Source of the DNA: an uncultured Clostridia bacterium
GTDB taxonomy: Bacteria > Bacillota > Clostridia > Christensenellales > Borkfalkiaceae
Length of the DNA stretch: 64,000 nt
Reading direction: 5' to 3'
Assembly: GCA_944337235.1 (NCBI GenBank)
Contig: CALVLK010000005.1
Span: forward strand, 36,984 to 100,983
The notes beneath the pieces are model-generated. The model saw nothing but the letters and a program-made list of their open reading frames with translations, ran no database searches and was not told the DNA's origin. A program made the translations under genes and the position numbers. Below are positions 1-11,090 of this stretch, one piece after another (the stretch's first letter is position 1; the number at the start of each line of letters is the position of its first letter).

Positions 1-1136
1 TCCTTCTGATGCGCCAGATAGTTGGTGAGGATCTCGCGCAAGTTGAGCACCCGCGGCTCTGTGCCGTTCTCAATGAGGGCGAGCATGATGATGCCGTCAG
101 ACACCTGCAGGTTGGTATGTTTATACAGGGCGTTGAGCACGACCTGCGCATTCGCGTCGCGCTTGCAGTCGATGACGATGCGCATACCCTCTCTGCCCGA
201 TTCGTCGCGGATATCGGCGATGCCCTCGAGCCGCTTGTCCTTAACGAGGTCTGCGATCGTCTTGACGAGCAACGCTTTGTTGACCTGATAGGGGATCTCC
301 GTGACGACGATGCGGCTGCGCGCGTTTGCGCCCGCGCCGACCTCCTCGATCTCGCACTTGGAGCGGATGATGATATTCCCCTGCCCCGTGCGATATGCCT
401 TGCGGATGCCCCCTCTGCCCATGATGACGCCGCCCGTGGGGAAGTCGGGCGCGGGGATATAGTCCATGAGTTCATCTACGGTGATATCGGGGTTGTCGAT
501 GAGCGCCACCGTGCCGTCGATGACCTCCGCAAGGTTGTGGGGCGGGATGTTGGTCGCCATGCCCACGGCGATGCCGTCGGACCCGTTGACAAGCAGGTTC
601 GGATAGCGCGCGGGGAGCACGGCGGGCTCCATCTCGTTGCCGTCGAAGTTGGGGAAGAAATCCACCGTCTCCTTGTCGAGGTCGCGCAGCATTTCGGCGG
701 CGAGCTTGGAGAGCCGCGCCTCGGTATAACGCATGGCGGCGGCGCCGTCGCCGTCCACCGAGCCAAAGTTCCCGTGCCCGTCCACGAGCGGGAAGTTGAT
801 GGAGAAATCCTGCGCAAGGCGCACAAGCGCGTCATACACCGAGCTGTCGCCATGCGGGTGAAATTTACCCAGGACATCGCCGACGATACGCGCGCATTTG
901 CGGTAGTCTTTGTCGTTATACAGCCCCATCTCGTGCATGGAATACAGAATGCGGCGATGCACGGGCTTGAGCCCGTCGCGCACGTCGGGTATGGCGCGCG
1001 ATTTGTTGACCGCCATTGCATATGCGATGAAGGAACGCTTGAGCTCGTCGTCCACCTCGACGTCGAGAACTTTGGTCATTGCAAGCGTCTTTTTGAACTC
1101 CTCTGTCAGATCGGGGCTCGTATCTTTCTTTGCCAT
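1..1136 (-). CDS. gyrA: DNA gyrase subunit A (3' part cut by window edge)
   Basis: About 378 N-terminal residues of GyrA, the DNA breakage-reunion subunit of the gyrase A2B2 complex. The catalytic tyrosine is visible in AMRYTEARL (about residue 137). The quinolone-resistance region reads [10 protein letters not shown], with Ser98 and Asp102 at the positions equivalent to E. coli Ser83 and Asp87, i.e. the usual sensitive residues. The start ATG has a good AAGGAGC site 8 bases upstream. It lies 48 bases downstream of gyrB on the same strand and is probably co-transcribed. The C-terminal beta-pinwheel lies beyond the window. Confidence 0.97.
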   Translation of the reverse strand, partial: MAKKDTSPDLTEEFKKTLAMTKVLDVEVDDELKRSFIAYAMAVNKSRAIPDVRDGLKPVHRRILYSMHEMGLYNDKDYRKCARIVGDVLGKFHPHGDSSVYDALVRLAQDFSINFPLVDGHGNFGSVDGDGAAAMRYTEARLSKLAAEMLRDLDKETVDFFPNFDGNEMEPAVLPARYPNLLVNGSDGIAVGMATNIPPHNLAEVIDGTVALIDNPDITVDELMDYIPAPDFPTGGVIMGRGGIRKAYRTGQGNIIIRSKCEIEEVGAGANARSRIVVTEIPYQVNKALLVKTIADLVKDKRLEGIADIRDESGREGMRIVIDCKRDANAQVVLNALYKHTNLQVSDGIIMLALIENGTEPRVLNLREILTNYLAHQK

Positions 1137-1184
1137 GTTGTGCTCCTTGTTGAAATGTTCGTTGCGCGCACGGCGCAAATGCTG

Positions 1185-3411
<2,227 letters not shown>

Positions 3412-3440
3412 TTGACATTCGGCATTGACTGTGCTATCCT
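3412..3440 (+). promoter_or_regulatory. sigma-A type promoter of the 3469 lipoprotein gene
   Basis: TTGACA, 17 bases, then TATCCT preceded by TGC (extended -10). It lies 28 bases upstream of the ATG. Confidence 0.7.
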
Positions 3441-3468
3441 ATAGATATAAATTTATTCAGGAGGAACC

Positions 3469-4344
3469 ATGATGCCGAAGATATCTTTCGTGGGCGTGCT
3501 TGCCGCCCTTCTCGCCCTTTCAACGGTCGGCTTTTCCGCCTGCTCCCCGCAAGAGCTGCCCGAATCATCGCAATCGCAGACGCAGACGTCCCCCGAGTCA
3601 CCCCAGGCGCCTCAAACGCCTCAGACGCCCGACGAAAATGCCTCGGGCGTGATCATAGGGACCCCCATCGAGATCCCCGCCGAGAAGGAGCGCGAGATCA
3701 TTTTGGCATGGCTGGACGAATACCCCAAAGACGATCTCTCGGAGGACGATCTGTCCCTCGACGTGCGCGGCGTGTTCGGCGACACCTATGTATATTATCT
3801 GTGCGGGCCGTTCGGCGCATCGGACGTGATCACGAAGGCGCTTGTGGGCAACGTGCTGTTTGAATACCCCTCGTCGCTCACCCTCGACGTCTACTGTAAC
3901 GGCGATTTCTATTCCCTGGGAGCGGCATACGGGCAGGGACTGCTCGACCGCGACGATTTGCTTACGCTGCAAAAGAACTATAACAACGGCTGGTATTGGT
4001 CCATGTCGCAGACGATCAAAGGGGACTACGCCCGCGAGTACGACGATGTGAAGATCGAGGAGCTGTCGCTGCGCGTCTACTATCTGTGCGGTCTCAATGA
4101 TGCCGTGCTGTTCGTGGACGGCGGCGGCGACTACCCGGCCGTGGAAACGCAGCAGGAAGTGGACGGCGTATTATTTGAATACCCCACCGCGCAGCAGCTG
4201 CTGTACTACGGGGCATACAGCGAAGAGAAGGACAGCATGTTCTGCGACTTAAACACCGCCTTTGCGCGGGGCTTGCTGAATCATGCCAACCTGCTTGCCA
4301 TTCTCTCCAACTACGAAGACGGGGTGACGATCGCGATCCCCTGA
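3469..4344 (+). CDS. Predicted lipoprotein with YSLxxAYxxGLL motif
   Basis: A 291-residue exported protein of unknown function. It has a hydrophobic signal peptide ending in the lipobox GFSAC (Cys25), then a Pro/Gln/Ser-rich linker to about residue 60. Two related segments follow: YSLGAAYGQGLLDRDDLL (about 150-167) and a looser copy DLNTAFARGLLNHANLL near the C-terminus. The first matches a motif in the lipoproteins at 63269 and 63790, so the three probably share a domain. AGGAGG precedes the ATG by 5 bases. It lies alone on the plus strand, convergent with dusB. Confidence 0.75.
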   Translation: MMPKISFVGVLAALLALSTVGFSACSPQELPESSQSQTQTSPESPQAPQTPQTPDENASGVIIGTPIEIPAEKEREIILAWLDEYPKDDLSEDDLSLDVRGVFGDTYVYYLCGPFGASDVITKALVGNVLFEYPSSLTLDVYCNGDFYSLGAAYGQGLLDRDDLLTLQKNYNNGWYWSMSQTIKGDYAREYDDVKIEELSLRVYYLCGLNDAVLFVDGGGDYPAVETQQEVDGVLFEYPTAQQLLYYGAYSEEKDSMFCDLNTAFARGLLNHANLLAILSNYEDGVTIAIP

Positions 4345-4354
4345 CCGATCTGAC

Positions 4355-4397
4355 AAAAAACGGGGTCCTTCTCTCTGCGGAAGGACCCCGTTTTTTT
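4355..4397. terminator. Bidirectional intrinsic terminator
   Basis: AAAAAACGGGGTCCTT, 10-base loop, then AAGGACCCCGTTTTTTT. It sits between the converging lipoprotein gene and dusB and serves both strands. Confidence 0.9.
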
Positions 4398-4404
4398 ATG
4401 CGTT

Positions 4405-5343
4405 TTATTCTTCCTGAAAGATCTCCGCGGCGAGGGCGCGCAGCGCCTCGGGCGTGGTTACGGCAAACAGCCGCCGCCTGTACTCCGTCGCGCCGCGCAG
4501 CCCCTTGCAATAGAACGCCGCCATCTTGCGCATGAACACGACGGCAAAGCGCGGCCCGTAGAGGGAGAGCGTCCGCTCGAACTGTTCAAAAAACACCGTG
4601 CGCATGGAGGGCGCCTCACGCCCCGGGATATCGCAGAAGATCTGCGGACGGTAGAGCGCGGCACGGGCGATCATGACGCCGTCTGCCCCCGTGCGTTCAA
4701 GCATTTTATCCATGTCCGCCCTGTTCCACACGCCCCCGTTCGCGATGACGGGGATGCGCACCGCCCGCTTTGCCGCGGCGATCTGGTCATAGTCCGGCTC
4801 CCCCGCATAGATCATGTCGCGCGTTCTGCCGTGCACGGTGATCATGCAGGCGCCCGCATCCTCGCACATGCGGGCGATCCCGGCGGCGTTTTTATGCGCA
4901 CCGTCTACGCCGATGCGGATCTTCACGGAGATCCGCCTGCTCGTCTGCGCGCAGGCGGAGATGACGCGCGCCGCGAGCGGAAGATTTTCCAGAAGCGCGC
5001 TGCCGTCGCCGTTCTTGACGATCTTGGGCATGGGGCAGCCCATATTGATGTCGATCAGATCGTAGCCCGCGAGCGCCTCGCTCTCGCAGGCGGCGCGCAT
5101 GATGGCGGGGTCGCTGCCGAAGATCTGCGCCGCGCGGGGATGTTCCCCCTCGTGATAGAGCAGCAACTTCGTCTCTTCGCTGCCGTACATCAGCCCCTTG
5201 GCGCTCACCATCTCGGTAAACGTGAGCGCGGCGCCAAGCTCAGCGCATAGTTTGCGGAAGGGATAGTTGGTGTACCCCGCCAGGGGCGCCAGCAGCACGT
5301 TGCTGTGCAGGGGCAGCCCCGCGATCTCAAGCGCGTGTATCAT
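4405..5343 (-). CDS. dusB: tRNA-dihydrouridine synthase, DusB type
   Basis: A 312-residue FMN enzyme that reduces uridines in tRNA to dihydrouridine with NADPH. The barrel starts LLAPLAGYTNYPFR. The catalytic cysteine is Cys103 in DINMGCPMPK, followed by HGRTRDMIYAG, IANGGV and the phosphate-binding GADGVMIARAAL. Length and motifs are typical of DusB. Its start overlaps the end of the mazG-type gene by 17 bases, suggesting translational coupling in a spoVB-like/mazG/dusB operon. Confidence 0.93.
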   Translation of the reverse strand: MIHALEIAGLPLHSNVLLAPLAGYTNYPFRKLCAELGAALTFTEMVSAKGLMYGSEETKLLLYHEGEHPRAAQIFGSDPAIMRAACESEALAGYDLIDINMGCPMPKIVKNGDGSALLENLPLAARVISACAQTSRRISVKIRIGVDGAHKNAAGIARMCEDAGACMITVHGRTRDMIYAGEPDYDQIAAAKRAVRIPVIANGGVWNRADMDKMLERTGADGVMIARAALYRPQIFCDIPGREAPSMRTVFFEQFERTLSLYGPRFAVVFMRKMAAFYCKGLRGATEYRRRLFAVTTPEALRALAAEIFQEE

Positions 5344-6712
5344 CTTCCGCCCTCTGCATATAGGCCGCCCGCTCCTCGGGCGAGAGCGCGTTCACGTCCT
5401 TTCCGTCGGCGCGCACGCGCCCCTCAAACGCCGTATAGCGCGCCTGTACGGTCTTGACAAAGTCCAAAAGCGCCTGTTCGCAGTCGCCGCCCGCCTTATA
5501 GCCCAACAGAGCCGCCGTGTACAGGAAACGCCCGAGCGCGGCGGGGACGTCCTGCGCCGCAGAGAGCGCGTCGAGCGCAGCGCGCACCTCCTGCTCCGCC
5601 TCTTCCCGCGTGCGCTTCCAGCCCCCCTTTTCGCAGCGCTTGGCGATCTTCTGCGCGCGCAAAAGCGCGGGGAAAACCTCTGGCACGTCGTTGACGGCGT
5701 CGGAGAAGGTGTTCTGATGCTTTTCCGTCATCTTGTTCTTCTCCCAGACGGAGAGCGCCCCGTCCGCGCCCGCCGCGCTGTCCTGCCCGAATACGTGCGT
5801 GTGGCGGGAGATGAGCTTGTCACACAGCATGGTGAGCATGTCGCCCGTGGTAAAGTTGCCCGCGTCCTCCTCGATGAGCGTGTGGAAGAGCGCCTGCATG
5901 AGGACGTCGCCCGCCTCTTCGCAGATCTTGTCCGCATCCTTCAGATCGATGGCGTCGACAAGTTCATATGCCTCTTCGATGGCGTTGATGCGGATGGACT
6001 CGTGCGTCTGCACGCGGTCCCACGGGCAGCCGTCCGGCGCGCGCAGGCGGCGCAGCACGGCGACAACGTCGTCGAATGTAAACCGCTTCTTTTCAAGCAG
6101 ATCCTCGGCGGGGAGCACGAGCGCCGTATCGCCCGCATACCGCGCCTGCCTGTCCGCCTCGAAGAGGGGGATGGAGAGGAGCTTCCCCTCTGTAAAGAAG
6201 TATGCGGGGGCGTCGTCGCCGAACCGCTCGGCAAGGGCGAGCTTGATATCCCCCGCCAGCATGCGGTCGTCAAGGTCGTATACCACGAGAGGACGGGAGA
6301 GGGGCAGCCCCGCCGCCTCGTAGGCGGAGACCGCCGTATAGCCCCCGATCAGTCCCGCCGCCGCGGCTGCGGCGGCCGCCTTTCCGACACCCTCGATAAC
6401 TGCAACGCCGCCGCGCGCCATGAGAAGCCCCGCCGCGCGGTCCTCGCTCACGGCGCCCTCCACGCAGTAGCATACGTCGCCTGCGGCGGCGCGCTTTTTT
6501 ACCTCGGCGGCAAGGTTTTTTGCAAGCGTATCGAAATTTCTGCTGCGCTCGTAGATGAAGTCGAGCGTTTCATAGGCGATCCCCTCCTCTGTAAGCGTCT
6601 GAGCCGCAGGAGATTCGTTGCGTACCAATACGGTCTGCGCCGACCGCAGCGCCCGGCACGCGCGCAGGGAGAGATCTCCCCGCTGTGTTCCCAATCCGAT
6701 GATCGTGATCAT
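5327..6712 (-). CDS. mazG: Tetrapyrrole-methylase-like / MazG fusion (YabN type)
   Basis: A 461-residue two-domain protein. Residues 1 to about 205 resemble the SAM-dependent tetrapyrrole methylase fold (MITIIGLGTQRGD start, VCYCVEGAVSED). Residues from about 211 form a MazG nucleotide pyrophosphohydrolase with the GCPWD signature and metal-binding EEAYE (246-250) and EEAGDV. This is the YabN layout of B. subtilis, whose gene also follows a spoVB-like gene. The role is likely removal of non-canonical NTPs; the methylase half has no proven substrate. The start is MITIIGLG with a weak AGAGGG site; the 143 bases upstream overlap the previous gene. Confidence 0.9.
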   Translation of the reverse strand: MITIIGLGTQRGDLSLRACRALRSAQTVLVRNESPAAQTLTEEGIAYETLDFIYERSRNFDTLAKNLAAEVKKRAAAGDVCYCVEGAVSEDRAAGLLMARGGVAVIEGVGKAAAAAAAAGLIGGYTAVSAYEAAGLPLSRPLVVYDLDDRMLAGDIKLALAERFGDDAPAYFFTEGKLLSIPLFEADRQARYAGDTALVLPAEDLLEKKRFTFDDVVAVLRRLRAPDGCPWDRVQTHESIRINAIEEAYELVDAIDLKDADKICEEAGDVLMQALFHTLIEEDAGNFTTGDMLTMLCDKLISRHTHVFGQDSAAGADGALSVWEKNKMTEKHQNTFSDAVNDVPEVFPALLRAQKIAKRCEKGGWKRTREEAEQEVRAALDALSAAQDVPAALGRFLYTAALLGYKAGGDCEQALLDFVKTVQARYTAFEGRVRADGKDVNALSPEERAAYMQRAEDDTRA

Positions 6713-7994
6713 GACAAGCCCTCTTGTGTTTGCGTTTCTTGCCACAAGTATACACGAAATCCAGCAAAAAGGCAACCAGATAGCAGCCGTCAAGCGCAAT
6801 GACGGCGCCGCAGACGGAGCGCGCGGGCACGAGCAGCAGCTGCAATGCAAATTTCACCACGACCGCCGCGCACATGGCCGCCGCCGCACGGCGCGCCCGC
6901 CCCATGCCCGCAAGGCAGGAGGCGAGCGTCTCCACCCCCGCAAGCAATGCCGAGGAGATTGCCCCCGTGCGCAGCATGAGGATGAGCAGGGCGCGCTCCC
7001 CCTGCGCAAGCGACGGACAGAGCAGATCTGTCACAAGGGGCGCGAACAGCAGCAGCCCCAGCGCGCAGGGCGCCGCGAGCAGCATGGTGACGCCGAGCGC
7101 AAACATCGCATATTCCCGCCCCCTATGCTGCGGCCGTGCGCCGAGCATGGGGACGGCCGCCGTTGCCAGCCCGCTGCAGCCCGCGGCGGGGAGCCCGAGA
7201 ATGGTGAGCGCACTCCCCGCAAACAGCCCGTATGCCGCCACCGCGGCGCTCCCTCCCCCCAGAAGCCGCACGAGGACAAAGCTGTCTGCCAGCCCCGAAA
7301 GGGGCAACACGAGCGCCGACGCCATGACGGGCGAGACCTCCCGCCAGAGCCGCCCGCGCCGCAGCGGAAACGCAGGCAGTCGGGGGCAACGAAAGTATCC
7401 GGGCAGGAGCATGGCAAGGGTGACCGCCTCAGAGAGCGTGACGCTCAAGAGGGCGCGCACCGCGGCGTCGGCGGGGGACGCCGCGCCAGGCAGGAGCACA
7501 AGGCAGCCCAGCGTCTTGACGAGCTGCTCCATGACCTCGGAGAAGGCGGTGGGGAGCATCTCTCCCCTGCCCTGAAAGAACCCGCGCAGCAGCGAGAGGG
7601 GCACGACAAAGAGCAGCGCGGGCGCCAGCGCGCAAAAACAGGGCACGAGCGCGGGCATGGCATGCATGCGGCTGACGGGGAGAGACAACAGCGCCATTGC
7701 CAGGGCCGCGGCAACTGCGGCGGGCAGAAAGAGGGAGAACGCCGACCGCATGATGCCTGCCTCCCGCCCTGCACCCCGCCCCGCGATGAGGCGGGCGAGC
7801 GCCGCCGGGACCCCGGACGAGGTGAGCGCCAAAAGCAGCACAAAGGGCGGATAGGACAGCTGATACAGCCCCGCGCCATACCCGCCCAGCTCGGCGGCGA
7901 GCGCAAGGCGGTGCCAGATCCCGATCGCCTTGGCGACCAGCCCGCCCAATGAGAGGACCGCCGCATTTTTCAGAAATTTTTTCTGCCCCGTCAT
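6570..7994 (-). CDS. SpoVB/MurJ-like polysaccharide flippase
   Basis: A 474-residue polytopic membrane protein of the MATE-like polysaccharide biosynthesis superfamily. It starts QKKFLKNAAVLSLGGLVAK, the usual SpoVB-family opening, and contains many hydrophobic segments. Family members flip lipid-linked sugar precursors. The order spoVT / this gene / mazG parallels spoVT-yabM-yabN in B. subtilis. The frame stays open 143 bases into the mazG gene, adding a basic tail of about 45 residues. No clear ribosome site precedes the ATG at 7994, so the start is uncertain. Confidence 0.85.
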   Translation of the reverse strand: MTGQKKFLKNAAVLSLGGLVAKAIGIWHRLALAAELGGYGAGLYQLSYPPFVLLLALTSSGVPAALARLIAGRGAGREAGIMRSAFSLFLPAAVAAALAMALLSLPVSRMHAMPALVPCFCALAPALLFVVPLSLLRGFFQGRGEMLPTAFSEVMEQLVKTLGCLVLLPGAASPADAAVRALLSVTLSEAVTLAMLLPGYFRCPRLPAFPLRRGRLWREVSPVMASALVLPLSGLADSFVLVRLLGGGSAAVAAYGLFAGSALTILGLPAAGCSGLATAAVPMLGARPQHRGREYAMFALGVTMLLAAPCALGLLLFAPLVTDLLCPSLAQGERALLILMLRTGAISSALLAGVETLASCLAGMGRARRAAAAMCAAVVVKFALQLLLVPARSVCGAVIALDGCYLVAFLLDFVYTCGKKRKHKRACHDHDHRIGNTAGRSLPARVPGAAVGADRIGTQRISCGSDAYRGGDRL

Positions 7995-8093
7995 ATGTAC
8001 GATCGTGTGGGGAAAGCCGCGAGCATACTTTTGATCGGATTCGCATTGCTCCCTTACACGATACAAAAATTGCGGTACGCCCCTGCAAGCCGG

Positions 8094-8122
8094 TTGACTT
8101 TTTTGCCGCAACGTGCTATCAC
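8094..8122 (+). promoter_or_regulatory. Candidate promoter of the AEC-family transporter
   Basis: TTGACT, 17 bases, TATCAC with TGC just before the -10. The architecture matches the promoter at 3412. Confidence 0.5.
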
Positions 8123-8174
8123 ATTGCCCGGGGGGGATTTCCCCGACAAGATCTTACAAAAGACGGAAGAGAAT

Positions 8175-9155
8175 ATGCTCGACATCATTGTAAAAGTCCT
8201 GCTCATCATGCTTGTGCTGCTGGCGTTTGCGCTGCCCGGGTTCATTCTGCGCAAAAAAGAGCTGGTGCGCGCGGACAGCCTGTACTCCATCTCGAATATC
8301 CTGCTGTGCTTTGCCCAGCCCATGCTCATCATTCAGGCATTTGCCATCGACCCCATCGCCCCCAACAGAACTACCCTTCTGAACTTTCTATGGGTGTTCC
8401 TCTTCTCGCTTGCGGCGATTTTGATCGCCTTTGCCCTCTCGCGCCTGATCTTTCATTTTATGAAGGGAGAATCGCGCAGACGGCGCGACGTGCTCGTATT
8501 TATAGGGACCTTTTCAAATTGCAGCTTTGTGGGCATCCCCTTCATCTCCATGTTCACCGACGGCGACAGCGAGGCCATGATGTATATCACCATCTTCACG
8601 GCGGCGTTCAACCTGCTCCTGTGGACGCTCGGCGCCTATCTGATGACGCAGGACAAACGGCAGATCTCCCTCAAAAAGGCTTTCCTGAACCCATGCACCG
8701 TCGGAACGGTCATCGGGCTGGTGCTCTTTCTCTTCCCCCAAATCAACATCTTTGAAATGGAGAGCGTGGAGGAGCTGCGCCAGATCGTCACCTATGCGGG
8801 GAGCATGACGGCGCCCCTCTCCATGATCGTCGTGGGCGTGCGCGCCGCCGAACTCTCCCCCAAAGTTCTGTTCTGCGACCGCGGCATCTATCTTGCCGCC
8901 TTCGTGCGGCTTGTCCTCTCTGCCCTTGCCGCCTTTTTGATCATTCTGCCCTTCCGCCTTGCGGGCATGTTTGCGCAGTCGCCCTATGTGCTCCTTGCCC
9001 CCGTGATCGCCATGGCGATGCCGCCCGCGGCAAGCGTGGTCGCCTTTGCCGAAAAGCTGGACGGGGAGCGGGAACTCTCCGCCGCGGCATACATCACGGG
9101 AACGCTCCTCTCCGTCGTCACGCTGCCCGTCGCGATGACGCTGCTCTCGCTATAA
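8175..9155 (+). CDS. AEC-family (auxin efflux carrier-like) membrane transporter
   Basis: A 326-residue protein with about ten hydrophobic segments. Typical AEC features are the FVFIGTFSNCSFVGIPF-type motif in TM4-5 and a conserved C-terminal SAAAYITGTLLSVVTLP segment. Bacterial members export malate or other organic anions; the substrate cannot be read here. The start at MLDIIVKV has a GGAAGAGA site; a longer frame upstream lacks one. It is a plus-strand insertion that separates spoVT from the spoVB-like gene. Confidence 0.88.
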   Translation: MLDIIVKVLLIMLVLLAFALPGFILRKKELVRADSLYSISNILLCFAQPMLIIQAFAIDPIAPNRTTLLNFLWVFLFSLAAILIAFALSRLIFHFMKGESRRRRDVLVFIGTFSNCSFVGIPFISMFTDGDSEAMMYITIFTAAFNLLLWTLGAYLMTQDKRQISLKKAFLNPCTVGTVIGLVLFLFPQINIFEMESVEELRQIVTYAGSMTAPLSMIVVGVRAAELSPKVLFCDRGIYLAAFVRLVLSALAAFLIILPFRLAGMFAQSPYVLLAPVIAMAMPPAASVVAFAEKLDGERELSAAAYITGTLLSVVTLPVAMTLLSL

Positions 9156-9222
9156 CAAAGGCATATGGCATGAAATTCCCGATACGTATGGGCAAAATGC
9201 GCTCTTGCCGCAGCGCAGAGCC

Positions 9223-9768
9223 CTATTCGAACTGATTGGCGATGATGTCTGAGGTGAGGCGCGCAAGTTTGACGGCGTCCGCCTGCATGATCGCCCCTTC
9301 GTCGGTGGAAAGCAGCACGACCGCACCCAGGCAGTCGCCGCCTGCCACGACGGGTACGATGAGCTGCGCCGTGACCGTAAGCGGACTGTCGGAGGTGATG
9401 GGCAGGATGTCGCCGCCCTCCGCCTTGTTGGCAAGATAGCTCCTGCGCGAGAGCATGACCTCGCTCATCCGCTCGGAGACGGGCTTGCCCGTCAACAGCT
9501 TTTTGCCCTGCCCGCTCGCATGCAGCACGCCGTCGGTATCGCAGATGACGGCAAGATAGCCGCTCTGCTCGCTCAGCGATTTTGCCGTGCCGCGCGCAAA
9601 CTGTTCGATCGAGGCGATGGGTGAATACTTTTTGAGCATAAGCTCGTCGCGCTCGGTGAACAATTCGAGGGGGTCGCCCTCGCGGATGCGCAGCGTGCGC
9701 CGTATCTCCTTCGGGATCACGACGCGCCCAAGTTCGTCGATCCTTCTTACAATACCCGTTGCTTTCAT
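9223..9768 (-). CDS. spoVT: Stage V sporulation protein T (AbrB-type regulator with GAF domain)
   Basis: 181 residues, as in B. subtilis SpoVT (about 178). Residues 1-50 form an AbrB swapped-hairpin DNA-binding domain (KATGIVRRIDELGRVVIPKE, then RRTLRI). The rest is a GAF-like sensor. SpoVT tunes late forespore gene expression in sporulating Firmicutes. Ribosome site GGAGG lies 9-10 bases before the ATG and forms the 3' arm of a hairpin (9775-9809). A forespore-type promoter lies in the same element. Confidence 0.93.
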   Translation of the reverse strand: MKATGIVRRIDELGRVVIPKEIRRTLRIREGDPLELFTERDELMLKKYSPIASIEQFARGTAKSLSEQSGYLAVICDTDGVLHASGQGKKLLTGKPVSERMSEVMLSRRSYLANKAEGGDILPITSDSPLTVTAQLIVPVVAGGDCLGAVVLLSTDEGAIMQADAVKLARLTSDIIANQFE

Positions 9769-9774
9769 ATAAAA

Positions 9775-9809
9775 ACATCCTCCGTATATCGTCAATATGC
9801 GGAGGATGT
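9775..9809 (-). terminator. Hairpin with U-tract overlapping the spoVT ribosome-binding site
   Basis: Perfect 10-bp arms (ACATCCTCCG / CGGAGGATGT) followed on the minus strand by TTTTTAT and then the spoVT ATG. It reads as an intrinsic terminator for the aminotransferase/uvr operon. In a read-through RNA it would also hide the spoVT GGAGG. Confidence 0.65.
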
Positions 9810-9821
9810 AACTTTTTATAC
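9793..9821 (-). promoter_or_regulatory. Sigma-G-like promoter of spoVT
   Basis: GTATA, 17 bases, CATATTG on the minus strand. This matches the known forespore sigma-G pattern (GHATR / CATNHTA) except for the last base. The -10 lies in the loop of the 9775-9809 hairpin, so RNA started here would lack the 5' arm. Confidence 0.5.
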
Positions 9822-9864
9822 GGTTTTTGCGGAAATCGCCGCAGGCGGCGACAGGACGCCCCGC

Positions 9865-11049
9865 TCAGCGCCGGAAATATTCTTTGGCGAGCGCCGCAAA
9901 GGCAGGCAGGCTGCGCTCGATCGTCTCGCGCGAGACGCAATACGAGATGCGCACATACCCCTCCACACCGAAGCTGTCTGAGGGGACGAGCAGGAGCTCG
10001 TACCGCTTTGCGCGCTCACAAAATGCGGCAGCGTCGCCGCCCGGCGCGCGCATGAAGAGGTAGAACGCCCCCTCGGGCATGACGCAGGAGAACCCCGCCC
10101 GCGTCAGACCGGCATACAGGATATCGCGGTTGCCGCGGTAGACGGCGACGTCGCTCGATTTGCCGAGGTTTGCCGCGATCACGCGCTGGAAAAGCGCAGG
10201 CGCGCACACAAAGCCGTGGAATCTGCCCGCGCCGCACACGGCGGCAAACAGCTGCTCTGCATCTTTGCAGCGCGCGCTGACGGCGACATAGCCGATGCGC
10301 TCGCCCGGGAGAGAGAGCGACTTCGAGAAGGAGTAGCAGATGATGGTGTCGTCGTAAAAGTTGGCAACGTAGGGCACGTCGCAGTCATACACCAGCTCGC
10401 GGTAGGGCTCGTCGGAGATGAGGAAGACGGGCGCGCCGCGCTCTGCGCTCTTGCGCCGCAAGAGATCTGCCAGCGCGGAGAGCTCCTCCGCGGAATACAC
10501 CGCCCCCGACGGATTGTTGGGGGAGTTGATGACCACCGCCTTGGTCCTGGGGCCGATCGCCGCGTCGAGGGAGGCCATGTCGAGGTGGAAATCCTCCCCC
10601 GCATATGCCGTGCGCACGATCCCGCCCGCCGCGCGGATGAATACGGCGTACTCGGGGAAATAGGGCGCCACGACGACAAACTCGTCCCCCTCCTCGGCAA
10701 GCGCCGAGAAGGAGATGATGAGCGACGCCGCCGCCCCGCAGGTCATGTAGATGAGGTCGCTGCGCATGGGCGCACCGAATGTGCGGACAAGATAGTCCGC
10801 CACGGCGGAGCGCACCTCGGCAAGCCCCGCCGCCGAGGTATAGCCGTGCAGCTTTTCCGGCGGCATCTCGTCGATGAGCCGTTTCAGCTCCTGCGTGACG
10901 CTTTCGGGCGCGGGGACATTGGGGTTTCCGATGGAAAAATCGAACACATTCTCCCGCCCAATCTGCGCCGCACGTGCGTTGCCGTATTCAAAGATCTCGC
11001 GGATGACGGAGCGCTCTGAACCAAGTTTTATCATCTGTGCATTGTACAT
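9865..11049 (-). CDS. PLP-dependent aminotransferase, class I/II
   Basis: 394 residues of fold-type I. The opening FDFSIGNPNVPAP is typical of aspartate/alanine-like aminotransferases. INSPNNPSG is the substrate-carboxylate loop, SDEPYRELV the cofactor Asp/Tyr region, and Lys243 in SFSKSLSLPGER the PLP lysine. The substrate is not assignable. A start at 11094 would overlap the uvrA stop (ATGA). I prefer MYNAQM at 11049 because GGGAG lies 6 bases before it and family members start near here. It is the last gene of the uvrB operon, an unusual partner for repair genes. Confidence 0.88.
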   Translation of the reverse strand: MYNAQMIKLGSERSVIREIFEYGNARAAQIGRENVFDFSIGNPNVPAPESVTQELKRLIDEMPPEKLHGYTSAAGLAEVRSAVADYLVRTFGAPMRSDLIYMTCGAAASLIISFSALAEEGDEFVVVAPYFPEYAVFIRAAGGIVRTAYAGEDFHLDMASLDAAIGPRTKAVVINSPNNPSGAVYSAEELSALADLLRRKSAERGAPVFLISDEPYRELVYDCDVPYVANFYDDTIICYSFSKSLSLPGERIGYVAVSARCKDAEQLFAAVCGAGRFHGFVCAPALFQRVIAANLGKSSDVAVYRGNRDILYAGLTRAGFSCVMPEGAFYLFMRAPGGDAAAFCERAKRYELLLVPSDSFGVEGYVRISYCVSRETIERSLPAFAALAKEYFRR

Positions 11050-11090
11050 AGCTTCTCCCGTAAGCGACGCTTCGTTCGCTCTGCCAAAAT

